From contig NC_133223.1 in the NCBI RefSeq assembly GCF_040436345.1, positions 19,073,113-19,137,112 of the forward strand: a stretch of 64,000 nt of DNA. Reading direction: 5' to 3'. Position numbers and translations under genes: made by a program. The notes under the pieces are model-generated. The model did not search any database, was not told the origin of the DNA, and worked only from the letters and a program-made list of their open reading frames with translations. Origin of the DNA: Pagrus major (Eukaryota; Chordata; Actinopteri; Spariformes; Sparidae). Positions 60,465 through 64,000 of the stretch are shown here, piece by piece. Numbering within the stretch: the stretch's first letter is position 1; each line of letters begins with the position of its first letter.

Positions 60465-64000
<3,536 letters not shown>

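Overview
This is vertebrate genomic DNA, most likely from a percomorph teleost fish. The evidence is intron-rich genes with GT..AG junctions, fish-type peptide sequences (including a 29-residue glucagon and a proglucagon without GLP-2), and many short inverted-repeat and microsatellite repeats of the kind that fill fish introns. No bacterial, viral or plasmid genes are seen. The five genes match the conserved block known from human 2q24 (IFIH1-FAP-GCG-DPP4-SLC4A10-TBR1).

Layout from left to right. (1) 1-7145, + strand: the last nine exons of ifih1 (MDA5), from the end of the first helicase lobe to the C-terminal RNA-binding domain; the 5' part lies outside the window. (2) 7146-9550: intergenic, mostly a nested repeat. 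(3) 9871-19523, + strand: a complete 26-exon S9B dipeptidyl peptidase of the DPP4/FAP pair, 746 codons, with the catalytic triad intact. (4) 20120-21108: nested repeat element. (5) 21365-23355, + strand: proglucagon with TATA box, four exons and poly(A) signal, encoding glucagon and GLP-1 only. (6) 25165 to about 56025, - strand: a complete slc4a10 gene with 24 coding exons plus a 3'UTR exon; the assembled frame is 1,069 residues with all exon phases agreeing. (7) 56060-59700: intergenic and repeat-rich. (8) 60465-64000, - strand: tbr1, from part of exon 1 to the stop codon; its 5' end lies outside the window.

The genes do not form an operon or a single pathway. Two are functionally linked: DPP4-type enzymes inactivate GLP-1, and the peptidase gene and the proglucagon gene are direct neighbours. 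slc4a10 and tbr1 are neuronal genes, and ifih1 is an innate immune RNA sensor.

The most notable points are: a peptidase gene at the FAP position that carries DPP4-type diagnostic residues; a lysine in MDA5 helicase motif VI where human has Arg822; a short slc4a10 C-terminus followed by a 3'UTR intron; several foldback structures; and a set of TTAA-flanked miniature elements sharing one terminal motif. Exon boundaries were placed by eye from splice signals, frame continuity and remembered human orthologues, without any alignment program.
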